Below, piece after piece: positions 41,455-49,191 of a stretch of DNA of 64,000 nucleotides. The stretch is from Halopseudomonas pelagia (lineage in GTDB: Bacteria; Pseudomonadota; Gammaproteobacteria; Pseudomonadales; Pseudomonadaceae), in assembly GCF_009497895.1 (NCBI RefSeq), contig NZ_CP033116.1, forward strand, positions 1,178,001-1,242,000, read 5' to 3'. How positions within the stretch are numbered: the first letter of the stretch is position 1; every line of letters starts with the position of its first letter. Under the pieces are notes generated by a model. The model saw only the letters and a program-made list of their open reading frames with translations. It was not told the origin of the DNA and ran no database searches. A program made the translations under genes and the position numbers.

Positions 41455-42351
41455 TTAGCACCGACCGTTTAGGAGAAATCTTTAGAAATGGAAGTAGTTT
41501 TGGAGTTTATACACAATCCCTTGGCGCAAAGCCTACTGCTTGGCCCTTTAATGGGAGTGGTTTTTGCCGCTTTATTTTCAGGCTTGACGAAGTCTCCAGG
41601 GACGCAAGCTCCAGCAACGGTTACTCAAACAAGAACCATTTATGTGACTAAGGTTGTCGAGCGAAACCGGTCGTCAAGTGGATCAGATGATGGAATGGCA
41701 TTGTTAATAATAGGTGTATTTTCCCTAGTTTTTATACTTTGGAAATATGCTATATATTTCGATGCAGTTCAGTATTATTTGGCAACCGCAATATTATCAG
41801 TCCTGAGCTTTTCAGTTACGACAATTATTATATCTTTGGCTAAGGGGCACTATACATCGGATGATTGGTGGTTTTACACGACTGGCCCAATGATACTGCT
41901 TTGTGTTTCTGTCTACATACTTAATTTAGCGAAGATAAATTTCGACCCGAATATTCAGCAAGGTGCGCTAAACAACACCTTTTGGACCTTTTATACAGAT
42001 TGGTTAAGTGAGTACGGACGAAATTTTATGTTTGCTCATGTGTCAGGTGTTGCACTCCTTGCATTAGCGATTATTTTTATAGCGTTTTCATCAATCCATT
42101 ATCTGGCTCTGATGAATCAGCGTTCGCCTGGAGCGATGCAAAGATTTTGGTTTTTCTTAACAAGATATACCTCTTTTTTCTCAGGTAAGCTCTGGTTCAT
42201 ATTTGTGGGTTTTTTATTAGGTGCGGCTTACTTATTGATAAATCCAGATTTTGTCGCAAATTGGATAACCAGATAATAGTGCTAACAAACGGCTGCACAA
42301 CGACCGATTTTACGCCGCTTAGCAGCTCCAAACCGGCGTGTGAGCCGGGCG
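41455..42351 (+). mobile_element. Integron gene cassette 1 (about 0.9 kb)
   Basis: The stretch starts after G in G|TTAGCAC (41454-41461) and its attC begins with GTGCTAAC (42279-42286), the exact 8-base reverse complement. This is the hallmark of an integron cassette, in which the first bases of the cassette complete its own attC when circular. Codons are AT-rich, unlike purL. It carries one ORF (41488-42276) in the cassette-forward direction followed closely by the attC. The cassette reading is inference from these paired sites; no integrase gene lies in the window. Confidence 0.7.
41488..42276 (+). CDS. Hypothetical multi-pass membrane protein (cassette 1)
   Basis: I do not recognise this 262-residue protein. 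Six hydrophobic segments are visible at roughly residues 12-32, 70-88, 93-115, 130-148, 185-208 and 235-253. Between the first two lies a polar stretch rich in Thr, Ser and Arg (TVTQTRTIYVTKVVERNRSSSGSDDG). Loops contain HYTSDDWWFYTTG. There is no catalytic motif I can name. The start ATG has GGAGAAA upstream, within the first 35 bases of the cassette, as is usual for cassette genes. Low GC and different codon use from purL suggest transfer. Confidence 0.75.
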   Translation: MEVVLEFIHNPLAQSLLLGPLMGVVFAALFSGLTKSPGTQAPATVTQTRTIYVTKVVERNRSSSGSDDGMALLIIGVFSLVFILWKYAIYFDAVQYYLATAILSVLSFSVTTIIISLAKGHYTSDDWWFYTTGPMILLCVSVYILNLAKINFDPNIQQGALNNTFWTFYTDWLSEYGRNFMFAHVSGVALLALAIIFIAFSSIHYLALMNQRSPGAMQRFWFFLTRYTSFFSGKLWFIFVGFLLGAAYLLINPDFVANWITR

Positions 42352-42357
42352 TGGGCC
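42280..42357 (+). repeat. attC site of cassette 1 (slightly damaged)
   Basis: Core R'' is TGCTAAC (42280-42286). L'' CGGCTGCA (42290-42297) pairs with L' TGAGCCG (42341-42347) if one G is left unpaired, the extrahelical base that orients integrase on folded attC. Inside, ACGCCG and CGGCGT can also pair. The expected right core GTTGGGCC is present as GTGGGCC (42351-42357), one T short. The 78-base length is in the known attC range. Confidence 0.68.
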
Positions 42358-44637
42358 GCTATTTTGTGTTCGATATCCATCAACTTTTTTCAACAAAGGA
42401 CGAGGGTCTATGAGCGATCAGGGAATCAGTGAAGCGCAGATGAGGGGCTTTAGGTCGGCGGTTGAGTCACTTAAGTTGTACCGTCGCGCAGATCTCCATG
42501 ATCCGGATCAGGGTTCTCCATTGATCGAAGAACTCTATGTGGATCCGCTTCCTCATGAGGACGTCTTCAGAACCGCAATTAGGCCGCACACCACTTTTGT
42601 TATCGGTCGTAAAGGGACTGGGAAATCAACAATATTCCAGCGTCTCCAGCATGAACTAAGAAAAGGCGGCAGTAGTACATCCGCATATCTTGACATTAAG
42701 ACAATCTTCGAATCCTCCCAGCCGGATCAAGCGCTAATCAGCCGATTGGAATCAAGAAAAGATGCGCTTCCTCAGGAGGCAATAGAAAAGCTGGCGCTAT
42801 ATCGAGAGTTTCTTAAGGCGACGGTGACGCAAGTTCAAGAAGAACTGAAAAGGAGAATAAAGTCTTCTATTTGGGAAAGGATTAAGGAGTCATTCACTCA
42901 AACGTATGCGGAACTCTTTGACGAGCTTGATTCGTTGCTTGACTCTGCATCCGAAGATAATTTTGTAAGTGTTCTTGGTATTCTTGAAACGCAGTTAAAA
43001 GATACGGCGGCAAGCGGGGGTTCCTTCGAGAAGGAGTTGGGCATATCGGGCAGTTTCTCCGCAACGCCCAAAATTGCGGTTTCCGCAACAGAAAAATCGG
43101 CGCGTACCACAAGTGATGAGCGAGTGTCTGTGTATGGTGATGTTCTAATACGCGCATTCAACATTAGGGAGTTTCTTGATCGCCTGAAAAATCTCCTTTC
43201 AAAAATTGGAGTAAGGCATCTTTATATATTGGTCGATGATTTTTCAGAGCTCCCTGAAGAAGCAATGCGAGTAGTTGTTGATGCTCTAATCGCTCCCCTC
43301 AACAACTGGAGCGATGAATTCGTTAAGTTCAAGATTGCCGCATATCCAGGACGGATCTACTACGGGGCAATAGATAAGACCAAGATCGATGAAATTCATC
43401 TTGATCTTTATAGCCTATTTGGGACTAGTGATGTCTCAACAATGGAGGCTAACGCAGCTGCATTTACCCGGCGTCTTGTTGAGAGCCGTTTGGAGTACTT
43501 CACTAAACATGATTCGTCGATATTTTTTGATACCAAAAACGAAGAAGTTTGGCGAGTTCTTTTCTACGCGAGCATGGCCAACCCTAGAACTCTTGGATAC
43601 GTACTTCATTTCGCGTACCAGAACCAATTAATACATGGAAAGAAAATCGGTGTTCAAAGCATTCAAGATGCTTCACTCAAATACTACGAAGAGAAAATTG
43701 CATCGTATTTTTCGGTTGGTAGGTTTCTGCATGAGGCGTTCTCTGAGCGGTGCTCGATTTTTTCCCTAAAGGAACTCCTAGAAACTTTGGTTGTTAGATC
43801 AAAAGAACTAAGAACACATAAATCTGCTGTTTTCGAGAAGATCTCGGGGCGCCCGCCAACGAGCCACTTTCATGTGGTGCCCAGTTTCGATGGTCTTCTA
43901 TCAACGCTAGAGCTTAATTTCTTCCTCACTAAATACTTTGAAATGAGCGACAGAGATGGGAAGAAGGTTTCGGTGTATGCATTGAACTACGGGCTTTGTC
44001 AGCGATACACCATATCGTTCGGTCGGCCCTCCGGTGAGAGGGAGTTCCGGCTCTACTTTGTAGAACGAGTCTTTGATTACAGCTCTATTGTCTCCGCCTT
44101 TATAGCTAAGAATCAGGAAATAGTGTGCTCGAATTGCGGTGAAAAACACGGACTTGATAAGCTCGAGGCTCTGAAGCTATTTGGGATGAAGTGTCCGACG
44201 TGTCAAGTGGGCGTATGTGAGGTTGTAAACCTCTCGAAAAAATATGAGTCCGTCCTCATGAACGTGCAGTCTGAGTTGCTTTTGCCTAAAACAGAGCTTG
44301 GTATTCTGCAGGCTCTTCATACGGAAGGGGATGCCCAACGTCCGGCGTACATTGCAGCCGAGCTGGACTGTTCATATCAACTCGTTGGGAAGCGAGCGGT
44401 TCGGCTGGAGGATCGAGGTCTTGTTACAAGGTCTAAAGACGATGCGAACAATCGATTTATCCAGATAACTGACATTGCAGAATCAACCTACTTTACTGGC
44501 GATCATTCCGGTGAGCTTGATGTTGGCTCAGATCCCTAGCAATCAAGTACTTTGAGCGGGCATAAGCATTCCCGCGGCGCGGCCCAACCATTCGCTGCAG
44601 GCCGACGTCCCTGACGGGCCGCGCCTGAGCCCAAACG
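42352..44637 (+). mobile_element. Integron gene cassette 2 (about 2.3 kb)
   Basis: The left boundary reads GT-GGGCCGC (42351 onward) and the R'' core of its attC reads GGCCCAAC (44581-44588), reverse complement GTTGGGCC. They agree except for one missing T at the left, so the two belong together. The cassette carries one large ORF (42410-44539), bigger than most cassette genes. Base composition is AT-rich like cassettes 1 and 3. Confidence 0.68.
42410..44539 (+). CDS. P-loop ATPase with zinc ribbon and winged helix (cassette 2)
   Basis: I cannot assign a characterised family to this 709-residue protein. Residues 66-73 are a Walker A motif, GRKGTGKS, after HTTFV. A helical, charged insertion spans about 115-200. 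Residues 271-280 (LYILVDDFSE) are a Walker B with two acidic residues. Arginine-rich segments near 354-360 could supply a finger. A four-Cys zinc ribbon lies at 573, 576, 595 and 598, and a winged-helix-like region at about 622-690 (TELGILQALHTEGDAQ, then YIAAELDCSYQLVGKRAV). The layout is like ORC/Cdc6- or STAND-type ATPases that bind DNA. A defence or regulatory role is only inference. It has a GGACGAGG site before ATG 42410. Confidence 0.75.
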   Translation: MSDQGISEAQMRGFRSAVESLKLYRRADLHDPDQGSPLIEELYVDPLPHEDVFRTAIRPHTTFVIGRKGTGKSTIFQRLQHELRKGGSSTSAYLDIKTIFESSQPDQALISRLESRKDALPQEAIEKLALYREFLKATVTQVQEELKRRIKSSIWERIKESFTQTYAELFDELDSLLDSASEDNFVSVLGILETQLKDTAASGGSFEKELGISGSFSATPKIAVSATEKSARTTSDERVSVYGDVLIRAFNIREFLDRLKNLLSKIGVRHLYILVDDFSELPEEAMRVVVDALIAPLNNWSDEFVKFKIAAYPGRIYYGAIDKTKIDEIHLDLYSLFGTSDVSTMEANAAAFTRRLVESRLEYFTKHDSSIFFDTKNEEVWRVLFYASMANPRTLGYVLHFAYQNQLIHGKKIGVQSIQDASLKYYEEKIASYFSVGRFLHEAFSERCSIFSLKELLETLVVRSKELRTHKSAVFEKISGRPPTSHFHVVPSFDGLLSTLELNFFLTKYFEMSDRDGKKVSVYALNYGLCQRYTISFGRPSGEREFRLYFVERVFDYSSIVSAFIAKNQEIVCSNCGEKHGLDKLEALKLFGMKCPTCQVGVCEVVNLSKKYESVLMNVQSELLLPKTELGILQALHTEGDAQRPAYIAAELDCSYQLVGKRAVRLEDRGLVTRSKDDANNRFIQITDIAESTYFTGDHSGELDVGSDP

Positions 44638-44643
44638 TTAAGC
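44582..44643 (+). repeat. attC site of cassette 2 (intact)
   Basis: R'' GCCCAAC (44582-44588) fits RYYYAAC and R' GTTAAGC (44637-44643) fits GTTRRRY. L'' GCTGCAGGC (44594-44602) pairs with L' GCCTGAGC (44623-44630) when one G is extrahelical. Spacers between R and L boxes are 5 and 6 bases. The total length is 62 bases. All consensus features of an attC recombination site are present. Confidence 0.85.
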
Positions 44644-44687
44644 CGTTTCTGGTTCAACGAATTTCACATAGAAGATGTAGAACACTG

Positions 44688-45230
44688 ATGCCATTATTTA
44701 AATCTATTAAGAATCAGTTTTTGGTAAAACATACGCCAAAGGCATCAGAAATTGTGGTTAGCAAAAAAGCGCACAAGATTGCCAATATCCTGTTAACAGT
44801 CGGCATCCTCGTTCTTCCCCTCAGTTTCGCAGTAGTGGTCTATAAGATTTTGTTTTTTAATGGTTTGAAGCTTGACGTTGGTGAGTTTGTCTTCTCTTTA
44901 CTGATGCTGGGTGTTGTTATTGCTTTTATTTCAGCTATTAAAACATTAGTTGGTTTAATAAATGCGCACTCGAATTATCTGCGTGGAGTTAAGGAGCGCA
45001 GGTTGAAAGTCGCGTGTGCAACAATGGCTTCATATACGTTCACCATTTACATGGCGTTTTTTAGCGTGAATGAAGTATACCTTTTGGGAAAATACAATGA
45101 CGGAGCACATGAAGGCGTTTGTACGGTATACGTTCCGAATGGTGCAAAGACAGATATCTGTATTGATTACGAAGAGTCGAAGGAAAATGAAACCTCGCTG
45201 ATGAGTAGGGCATTGTACTTCTTGAACTAA
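44688..45230 (+). CDS. Hypothetical membrane protein (cassette 3)
   Basis: I do not recognise this 180-residue protein. Three hydrophobic segments are visible at about residues 30-55 (ANILLTVGILVLPLSFAVVV), 66-86 and 108-126. The N-terminus is basic and the C-terminal 50 residues are polar, with two Cys in CTVYVPNGAKTDICIDY, probably outside the cytoplasm. The gene is AT-rich and lies in cassette orientation, with the cassette start 50 bases upstream. Any link with the ATPase of cassette 2 is only by position. Confidence 0.7.
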   Translation: MPLFKSIKNQFLVKHTPKASEIVVSKKAHKIANILLTVGILVLPLSFAVVVYKILFFNGLKLDVGEFVFSLLMLGVVIAFISAIKTLVGLINAHSNYLRGVKERRLKVACATMASYTFTIYMAFFSVNEVYLLGKYNDGAHEGVCTVYVPNGAKTDICIDYEESKENETSLMSRALYFLN

Positions 45231-45237
45231 TCGATTG

Positions 45238-45279
45238 GCTTGACAATCGGCTGCACGGCGACCGATTTTCCGCTGCTTC
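45238..45279 (+). repeat. Truncated attC of cassette 3
   Basis: R'' GCTTGAC and L'' CGGCTGCA are present, then CGGCGACCGATTTT close to the matching part of attC 1. The L' and R' half is lost at the IS junction at 45280, and it is not found on the far side of the IS. Confidence 0.6.
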
Positions 45280-45305
45280 GGGTTCTACCCCGTTTCCACG
45301 GACGG

Positions 45306-46103
45306 TTATAAAACGGCTGTGAGCTTCCGATCCTGAACAGCAACTCTACGTCGCATCCTGGGGTTATGGAACCGCTCGATGTATTCAAACAGATCAGCTC
45401 TTGCCTCGTCCTGCGTACGGTAACGCCGATGGTGTACTCGCTCTCGTTTTAGCATGCCGAAGAACCCCTCACAGGCTGCGTTGTCTCCGCAATGGCCAAC
45501 CGCGCTCATGCTGCTGACCAAATCGTTACTGCCTAGATATCGCTGGTAATCACCGCTGGTAAACTGACTGCCTCGGTCTGAATGCAGTATTACTGGGGTT
45601 TCGCCCTGACGTTGCCAGACAGCCATTTGAACAGCTCTGATTACCATCTGCCGATCCTGCCGGTGGTGCATAGACCAGCCAACGATCAGCTTGCTGAATA
45701 AATCCAGAACCACGCAGAGAAATAGTTTTCCTTCCTGGGTGGAGATCTCCGTAATGTCAGTGACCCATTTGGTATCAGGTTCCAGTGCGGAGAAATCCCG
45801 TTCAAGGTGATTTTGAATACCTTGTGGCCGATTTGATGCGCGTCCGAGGCGTCCTCGCTTCCTACGGGGCCACCCCTGAATGCCGTGCTTGGCCATTAGC
45901 CTTGCAACACGATTCAGGCTGGCTGCAACGCCTTCGGCAGCCAAGTCTTCGTGCATTCGGGGCGACCCAAGCATTCCGCCACTGTCATCGTGAATCTCTC
46001 TGATACGCGACAGCAGACGGTCGTTCGCTCTTGCCCTGCTGGACTGCGGACGAGATGCCCAAGCGTAATAGCCGCTGGCCGATACCTTCAGGCAACGACA
46101 CAT
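45306..46103 (-). CDS. IS3-family transposase OrfB (DDE integrase domain)
   Basis: The product contains the IS3-type rve integrase core: KWVTDITEI (first Asp), [17 protein letters not shown] (second Asp) and [15 protein letters not shown] (Glu), with an N-terminal HTH_21-like region ([12 protein letters not shown]). The frame stays open upstream of ATG 46103 into the end of orfA, so the active protein is probably made by a -1 frameshift. A CAAAG followed by GGAG at the end of orfA is a plausible slip site. All catalytic residues are present, so it could be functional. Confidence 0.88.
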   Translation of the reverse strand: MCRCLKVSASGYYAWASRPQSSRARANDRLLSRIREIHDDSGGMLGSPRMHEDLAAEGVAASLNRVARLMAKHGIQGWPRRKRGRLGRASNRPQGIQNHLERDFSALEPDTKWVTDITEISTQEGKLFLCVVLDLFSKLIVGWSMHHRQDRQMVIRAVQMAVWQRQGETPVILHSDRGSQFTSGDYQRYLGSNDLVSSMSAVGHCGDNAACEGFFGMLKRERVHHRRYRTQDEARADLFEYIERFHNPRMRRRVAVQDRKLTAVL

Positions 46104-46150
46104 AAGACGTATCGGGAAAAGACTGCGACAGTGTTGAATCGTCTGATACC

Positions 46151-46444
46151 TCAGGACGACTCCTTTGCAAAGAACACTGCCGCTTCGCGCAAAAAATCAC
46201 GTTCCTTTTTTACCCGTGCCAGTTCCCGCTTCAAGTGGGCAAGCTCTTCGTCACGCGGCGTTCCCGAGCCCTTGAAGGCCTTGCTTGGCAATTCTTCGGC
46301 TTCACGCGCCCACCGGGACAACAGGTTGGGATTAATTCCAATCTCTAAGGCCACCTGGCGGCAATTGGCACCTGGCTGGCGAGATAGCGCGATGGCTTCG
46401 CGCTTGAATTCGGGGCTGTATCTTCTGCGTTTGGACATGAACAC
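46151..46444 (-). CDS. IS3-family transposase OrfA
   Basis: The 97-residue product has the HTH_Tnp_1 domain ([40 protein letters not shown]) and a C-terminal leucine-zipper-like helix ([28 protein letters not shown]). It binds the IS ends and joins OrfB by frameshifting. ATG 46438 (MSKRRRYS) is an equally good start. An AAAGGAGTG site lies upstream. Confidence 0.88.
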   Translation of the reverse strand: MFMSKRRRYSPEFKREAIALSRQPGANCRQVALEIGINPNLLSRWAREAEELPSKAFKGSGTPRDEELAHLKRELARVKKERDFLREAAVFFAKESS

Positions 46445-46501
46445 TCCTTTGGCACATTGTGCCTTTTTTCAAAAGTGTCCGCAGTAACGGGGTAGAACCC
46501 A

Positions 46502-46903
46502 TCCCGCGCCCCGCTAGAAAAGTTGGTAGCCTACCAAAGGCGCATGGGCTGGACTGCCCGATGGGTGTCCTCCCAGGGCTCCGATTTCAACTTTGACTTT
46601 CAGGTCTCTTTCGTGCGGGAGGACTTGGAGGCTGGGCGGCTCTACTACAATTACGAAAATATCGAAGATCCGAAATACTTCAGCGAAGAATTGCCCGGCC
46701 TCAGCGTTTTTTACAAGGACGACAGCGGCGCAGTGTTCCACACTTACTCTAGCTACGCCCGCGGCAATGAGGAGGTGATTGGCGCCTTCGTTTATCTCGA
46801 CATCACGCCCAAAGGCCGCAACGAGAAGGAAATCATGGATTGGGTGCGGCGTCACGATGAGTACGACGCAAGCCCGGCAGTTACGGCCTGTCACTCCGGC
46901 TGA
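46502..46903 (+). pseudogene. DUF899-type (thioredoxin-like) protein, N-terminal half lost
   Basis: From the IS end the frame reads SRAPLEKLVAYQRRMGW, then WVSSQGSDFNFDFQVSF, and ends with LSVFYKDDSGAVFHTYSSYARG and VYLDITPKGRNEKE. This is the C-terminal half of DUF899-family proteins, which are normally about 230-260 residues. The reading frame is open right up to the IS boundary at 46500, so the IS side carries the break. The missing N-terminal half is not on the other side of the IS. A TTG at 46523 could start a remnant peptide. Confidence 0.75.
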
Positions 46904-47101
46904 GTGCAGAGATTAACTCGGCGAATCCTTGGAGCGGGTCCGTGAGACCGCCATCATCATTCCTATGCCGAAAACGATCAGGCAAGCGATGCCGATGTAT
47001 AGCGTATCCACGCCTGCGGTTACTAGCCCCGGTAATCCCCCCAAAAAACAGCGGTGATTAGAAGTAGAATTTTCCGTAAGCTATTTGGAGGGAGATTCTG
47101 C

Positions 47102-47368
47102 ATGAAGACATCACGTTTTACCGACAGCCAGATCATGGCGATTCTGAAACAAGCCGAGAGCGGCATACCGGTGCCGGAGCTCTGCCGCGAACACGGTATG
47201 AGCAGTGCCAGTTTTTACAAGTGGCGAGCGAAATTCGGCGGCATGGATACGTCCATGATCAAGCGCATGAAAGAGCTAGAAGATGAGAACCGGCGGCTGA
47301 AAAAAATGTACGCCGAAGAGCGCCTCAAATCCGAGTTACGCAAGGAGGCTCTTGAGGGAAAGTGGTAA
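47102..47368 (+). CDS. IS3-family transposase OrfA (second IS)
   Basis: The 88-residue product has an HTH_Tnp_1 domain ([42 protein letters not shown]) and a coiled-coil end ([29 protein letters not shown]). A GGAGGGAG site lies before ATG 47102. It overlaps orfB by a few bases. Confidence 0.9.
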   Translation: MKTSRFTDSQIMAILKQAESGIPVPELCREHGMSSASFYKWRAKFGGMDTSMIKRMKELEDENRRLKKMYAEERLKSELRKEALEGKW

Positions 47369-48189
47369 AGCCATCTCTTCGCCGCGAGATGGCGCAAAAA
47401 ACTGTTGCAGCTGGTCGCTGTAGTATTCGCCTGGCCTGTGTAGCCTTCAGTGTCAGTGAGTCCTGCTATCGCTACCAGGCCAGGCTCAACAGTGAGAATT
47501 CCGAGATCGCGGACCTTCTGGTTCGGTTGACCCATAACCAGCGCAACTGGGGTTTTGGATTGTGTTTTCTGTATCTGCGCAACGTAAAGGGATACCTCTG
47601 GAACCATAAACGTGTTTATCGAATTTATCGGGAACTGGAACTGAACCTGCGCATCAAGCCCCGTAAACGCTTGGTACGCGAGAAACCCGAGCCACTCGCG
47701 GTGCCCACGGTAATCAATGCCAGCTGGTCTATGGACTTCATGCACGACCAGTTAGAAGATGGTCGCAGCTACCGGCTGTTCAATGTGATTGACGATTACA
47801 ACCGGGAAGGTCTTGGCATTGAAGTAGACCTGTCGCTGCCTTCTGAGCGCGTCATACGGGCTCTGGATCAGATCATTGAATGGCGAGGAAAGCCCGTCCA
47901 GATCCGCTGTGACAATGGACCGGAATACATCAGTGCTACGCTGGCTGCCTGGGCTGAGAAGCAGGGCATTGCACTGGCCTTTATCCAGCCCGGCAACCCG
48001 CAGCAGAATGCGTACATCGAGCGCTACAATCGCACCGTGCGCTACGACTGGCTGGCCCAATACCTGTTCGACTCCATTGAGGAGGTTCAGGAATATGCAA
48101 CTCGGTGGCTATGGACCTACAATAATGAACGGCCAAACATGGCCTTGGGTGGTATCACGCCCCGACAGAAGTTGGCCATGGTGGCCTGA
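47362..48189 (+). CDS. IS3-family transposase OrfB (second IS)
   Basis: The 275-residue product has an HTH_21 region ([15 protein letters not shown]) and an rve core with DDE residues in [21 protein letters not shown] and [14 protein letters not shown]. It ends with [18 protein letters not shown], typical of IS407-group IS3 elements. It may be produced as an OrfAB fusion by frameshift at the orfA end, or by coupling. It lies against the right IS end. Confidence 0.92.
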   Translation: MVKPSLRREMAQKTVAAGRCSIRLACVAFSVSESCYRYQARLNSENSEIADLLVRLTHNQRNWGFGLCFLYLRNVKGYLWNHKRVYRIYRELELNLRIKPRKRLVREKPEPLAVPTVINASWSMDFMHDQLEDGRSYRLFNVIDDYNREGLGIEVDLSLPSERVIRALDQIIEWRGKPVQIRCDNGPEYISATLAAWAEKQGIALAFIQPGNPQQNAYIERYNRTVRYDWLAQYLFDSIEEVQEYATRWLWTYNNERPNMALGGITPRQKLAMVA

Positions 48190-48287
48190 CTCTACTTCTG
48201 AGCTCCGCTAATAATGGGGGGATTACCCCCCCACGCAATGCCGCCGACGGTCAAAACAAGGCCGATCATATAAATCAAAAACGACAT

Positions 48288-48625
48288 GGGATTTCCTCTG
48301 GGGGATGATGTTGCTGGCTCGATCTCACAGCATTGTAGGCTCGCGCGCTGAATAACTGCAAACAAGCATTGGCGTTATGACAAGGCTATTTTTTCGCGCG
48401 TTCTTGCGCTCATTACATCCAGGTGCCACGCACGTGGCTAACGCCTTGCTCAGGCGCTCAAGATCAATGCTCTAGCATGGGTGGCGCTGACTGCAGCAGA
48501 CCGAAACGCGGCTGAAAAACTACCGTGAAACTCCGCGCTAGACTTCAGCAACGCTGTCGAATTCAGGCAGTTCGGTTCGACTATAGATTGCCACTCACGG
48601 CAATTACCGGACAGGAGAGCTGATC
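48288..48625. other. Gap before the VOC gene
   Basis: No supported gene in 338 bases. GCGTTATGAC at 48372-48381 resembles an attC right core and matches 6 of 7 bases (as reverse complement) with ACATAAC after the VOC gene, so it could mark the start of an old cassette. The ribosome-binding site of the next gene (AGGAGAG) lies at the right end. Confidence 0.35.
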
Positions 48626-49111
48626 ATGACCCGCATTGCAAAGAACACAATCTGCCTTTGGTACGATGACGCCGCCGAGGAAGCCGCGCGATTTTATGCA
48701 GAGACATTCCCTGCTTCATCACTCGACGCCGTGCACCGAGCGCCCGGTGATTATCCATCAGGGAAAGAGGGGAGCGTATTAACGGTCGAGTTCACTGTGC
48801 TCGGTGTTGCGTGCCTCGGTCTTAACGGTGGCCCTGTCTTCAAGCACAATGAAGCGTTCTCGTTTCAGATTGCGACGGAAGACCAGGATGAGACGGATCG
48901 CTACTGGAATGCGATCGTTGGCAACGGCGGTCAGGAGAGCGAGTGCGGGTGGTGCAAGGATAAATGGGGCATCTCCTGGCAGATTACGCCGGTCGCGCTG
49001 ACGAAGGCATACACCAGTCCCGACCGAGCAGCCGCCAAGCGTGCGTTCGACGCGATGATGACGATGAGGAAGATCGACATTGCTGTGATCGAGGCTGCGT
49101 TTCGCGGCTGA
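48626..49111 (+). CDS. VOC-superfamily protein, PhnB / DMU-like
   Basis: The 161-residue product belongs to the PhnB-type vicinal-oxygen-chelate proteins, often misnamed 3-demethylubiquinone methyltransferases. Motifs are NTICLWYDDAAEEAARFYAETFPASSL, LTVEFTVLGVACLGLNGGPVFKHNEAFSFQI and GWCKDKWGISWQITPVAL. The biochemical role of this group is mostly unknown. An AGGAGAG site supports the start. Confidence 0.85.
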   Translation: MTRIAKNTICLWYDDAAEEAARFYAETFPASSLDAVHRAPGDYPSGKEGSVLTVEFTVLGVACLGLNGGPVFKHNEAFSFQIATEDQDETDRYWNAIVGNGGQESECGWCKDKWGISWQITPVALTKAYTSPDRAAAKRAFDAMMTMRKIDIAVIEAAFRG

Positions 49112-49126
49112 GATATGTGCGGCTTT

Positions 49127-49186
49127 ACATAACAGCGGCCTATCACGGCCTGCGGGCGCCAGACTCACTGCATATGGACGTTAGTT
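49127..49186 (+). repeat. attC-like remnant after the VOC gene
   Basis: ACATAAC (49127-49133) and GTTAGTT (49180-49186) stand 60 bases apart in the positions of the two attC cores, with GGCC-rich sequence between. Neither core fits the consensus fully and the stem boxes are not clear. It is a weak candidate only. Confidence 0.3.
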
Positions 49187-49191
49187 AACTT

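Larger units (their letters stand above)
44638..45279 (+). mobile_element. Integron gene cassette 3, 3' end cut by an insertion sequence
   Basis: The cassette starts after G in G|TTAAGCC (44637-44643). At its other end GGCTTGAC (45237-45244) is the reverse complement apart from one base (GGCTTAAC expected). It is followed by L'' CGGCTGCA (45248-45255), identical to that of cassette 1, and by a sequence like attC 1 (CGACCGATTTT). The right half of the attC is missing because the IS begins at 45280. One ORF is carried. Confidence 0.65.
45280..46500 (-). mobile_element. IS3-family insertion sequence, 1221 bp
   Basis: The ends share the perfect 15-base terminal inverted repeat GGGTTCTACCCCGTT (45280-45294 and, reversed, 46486-46500), with weaker similarity continuing inward through CGGAC. 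It holds orfA (46151-46444) and orfB (45306 up to the orfA end) in overlapping frames on the minus strand, the IS3-family plan. The flanks (CTTC left, ATCC right) show no target duplication, and the genes on the two sides do not match. This suggests an adjacent deletion after insertion. Confidence 0.85.
47031..48227 (+). mobile_element. IS3-family insertion sequence (IS407-like), 1197 bp
   Basis: Terminal inverted repeats start GGTAATCCCCCC at both ends and continue imperfectly to AGAAGTAGA, about 37 bases in. The element is flanked by CCCC at 47027-47030 and 48228-48231, a 4-base target duplication as known for the IS407 group. It carries overlapping orfA and orfB on the plus strand. Ends, duplication and catalytic residues all look intact, so it may be a recent and still active insertion. 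Confidence 0.88.
46913..48287 (-). pseudogene. 57-residue membrane protein gene interrupted by an IS
   Basis: Removing the IS (47031-48227) and one CCCC copy restores an unbroken frame of 58 codons. It begins MSFLIYMIGLVLTVGGIAWG and ends MAVSRTRSKDSPS-stop. ATG 48285-48287 has an AGAGGA site. Two hydrophobic segments (residues 4-24 and 29-47) predict a small inner-membrane protein; I recall similar small proteins of unknown function in other proteobacteria. The break falls after about codon 19, inside the first membrane segment and loop, so the gene is inactive. Confidence 0.75.

Noticed and set aside
45276..46503. Target-site duplication of the first IS
   Set aside because: The flanking 3- and 4-mers (TTC/ATC, CTTC/ATCC) do not match; a deletion junction is more likely.
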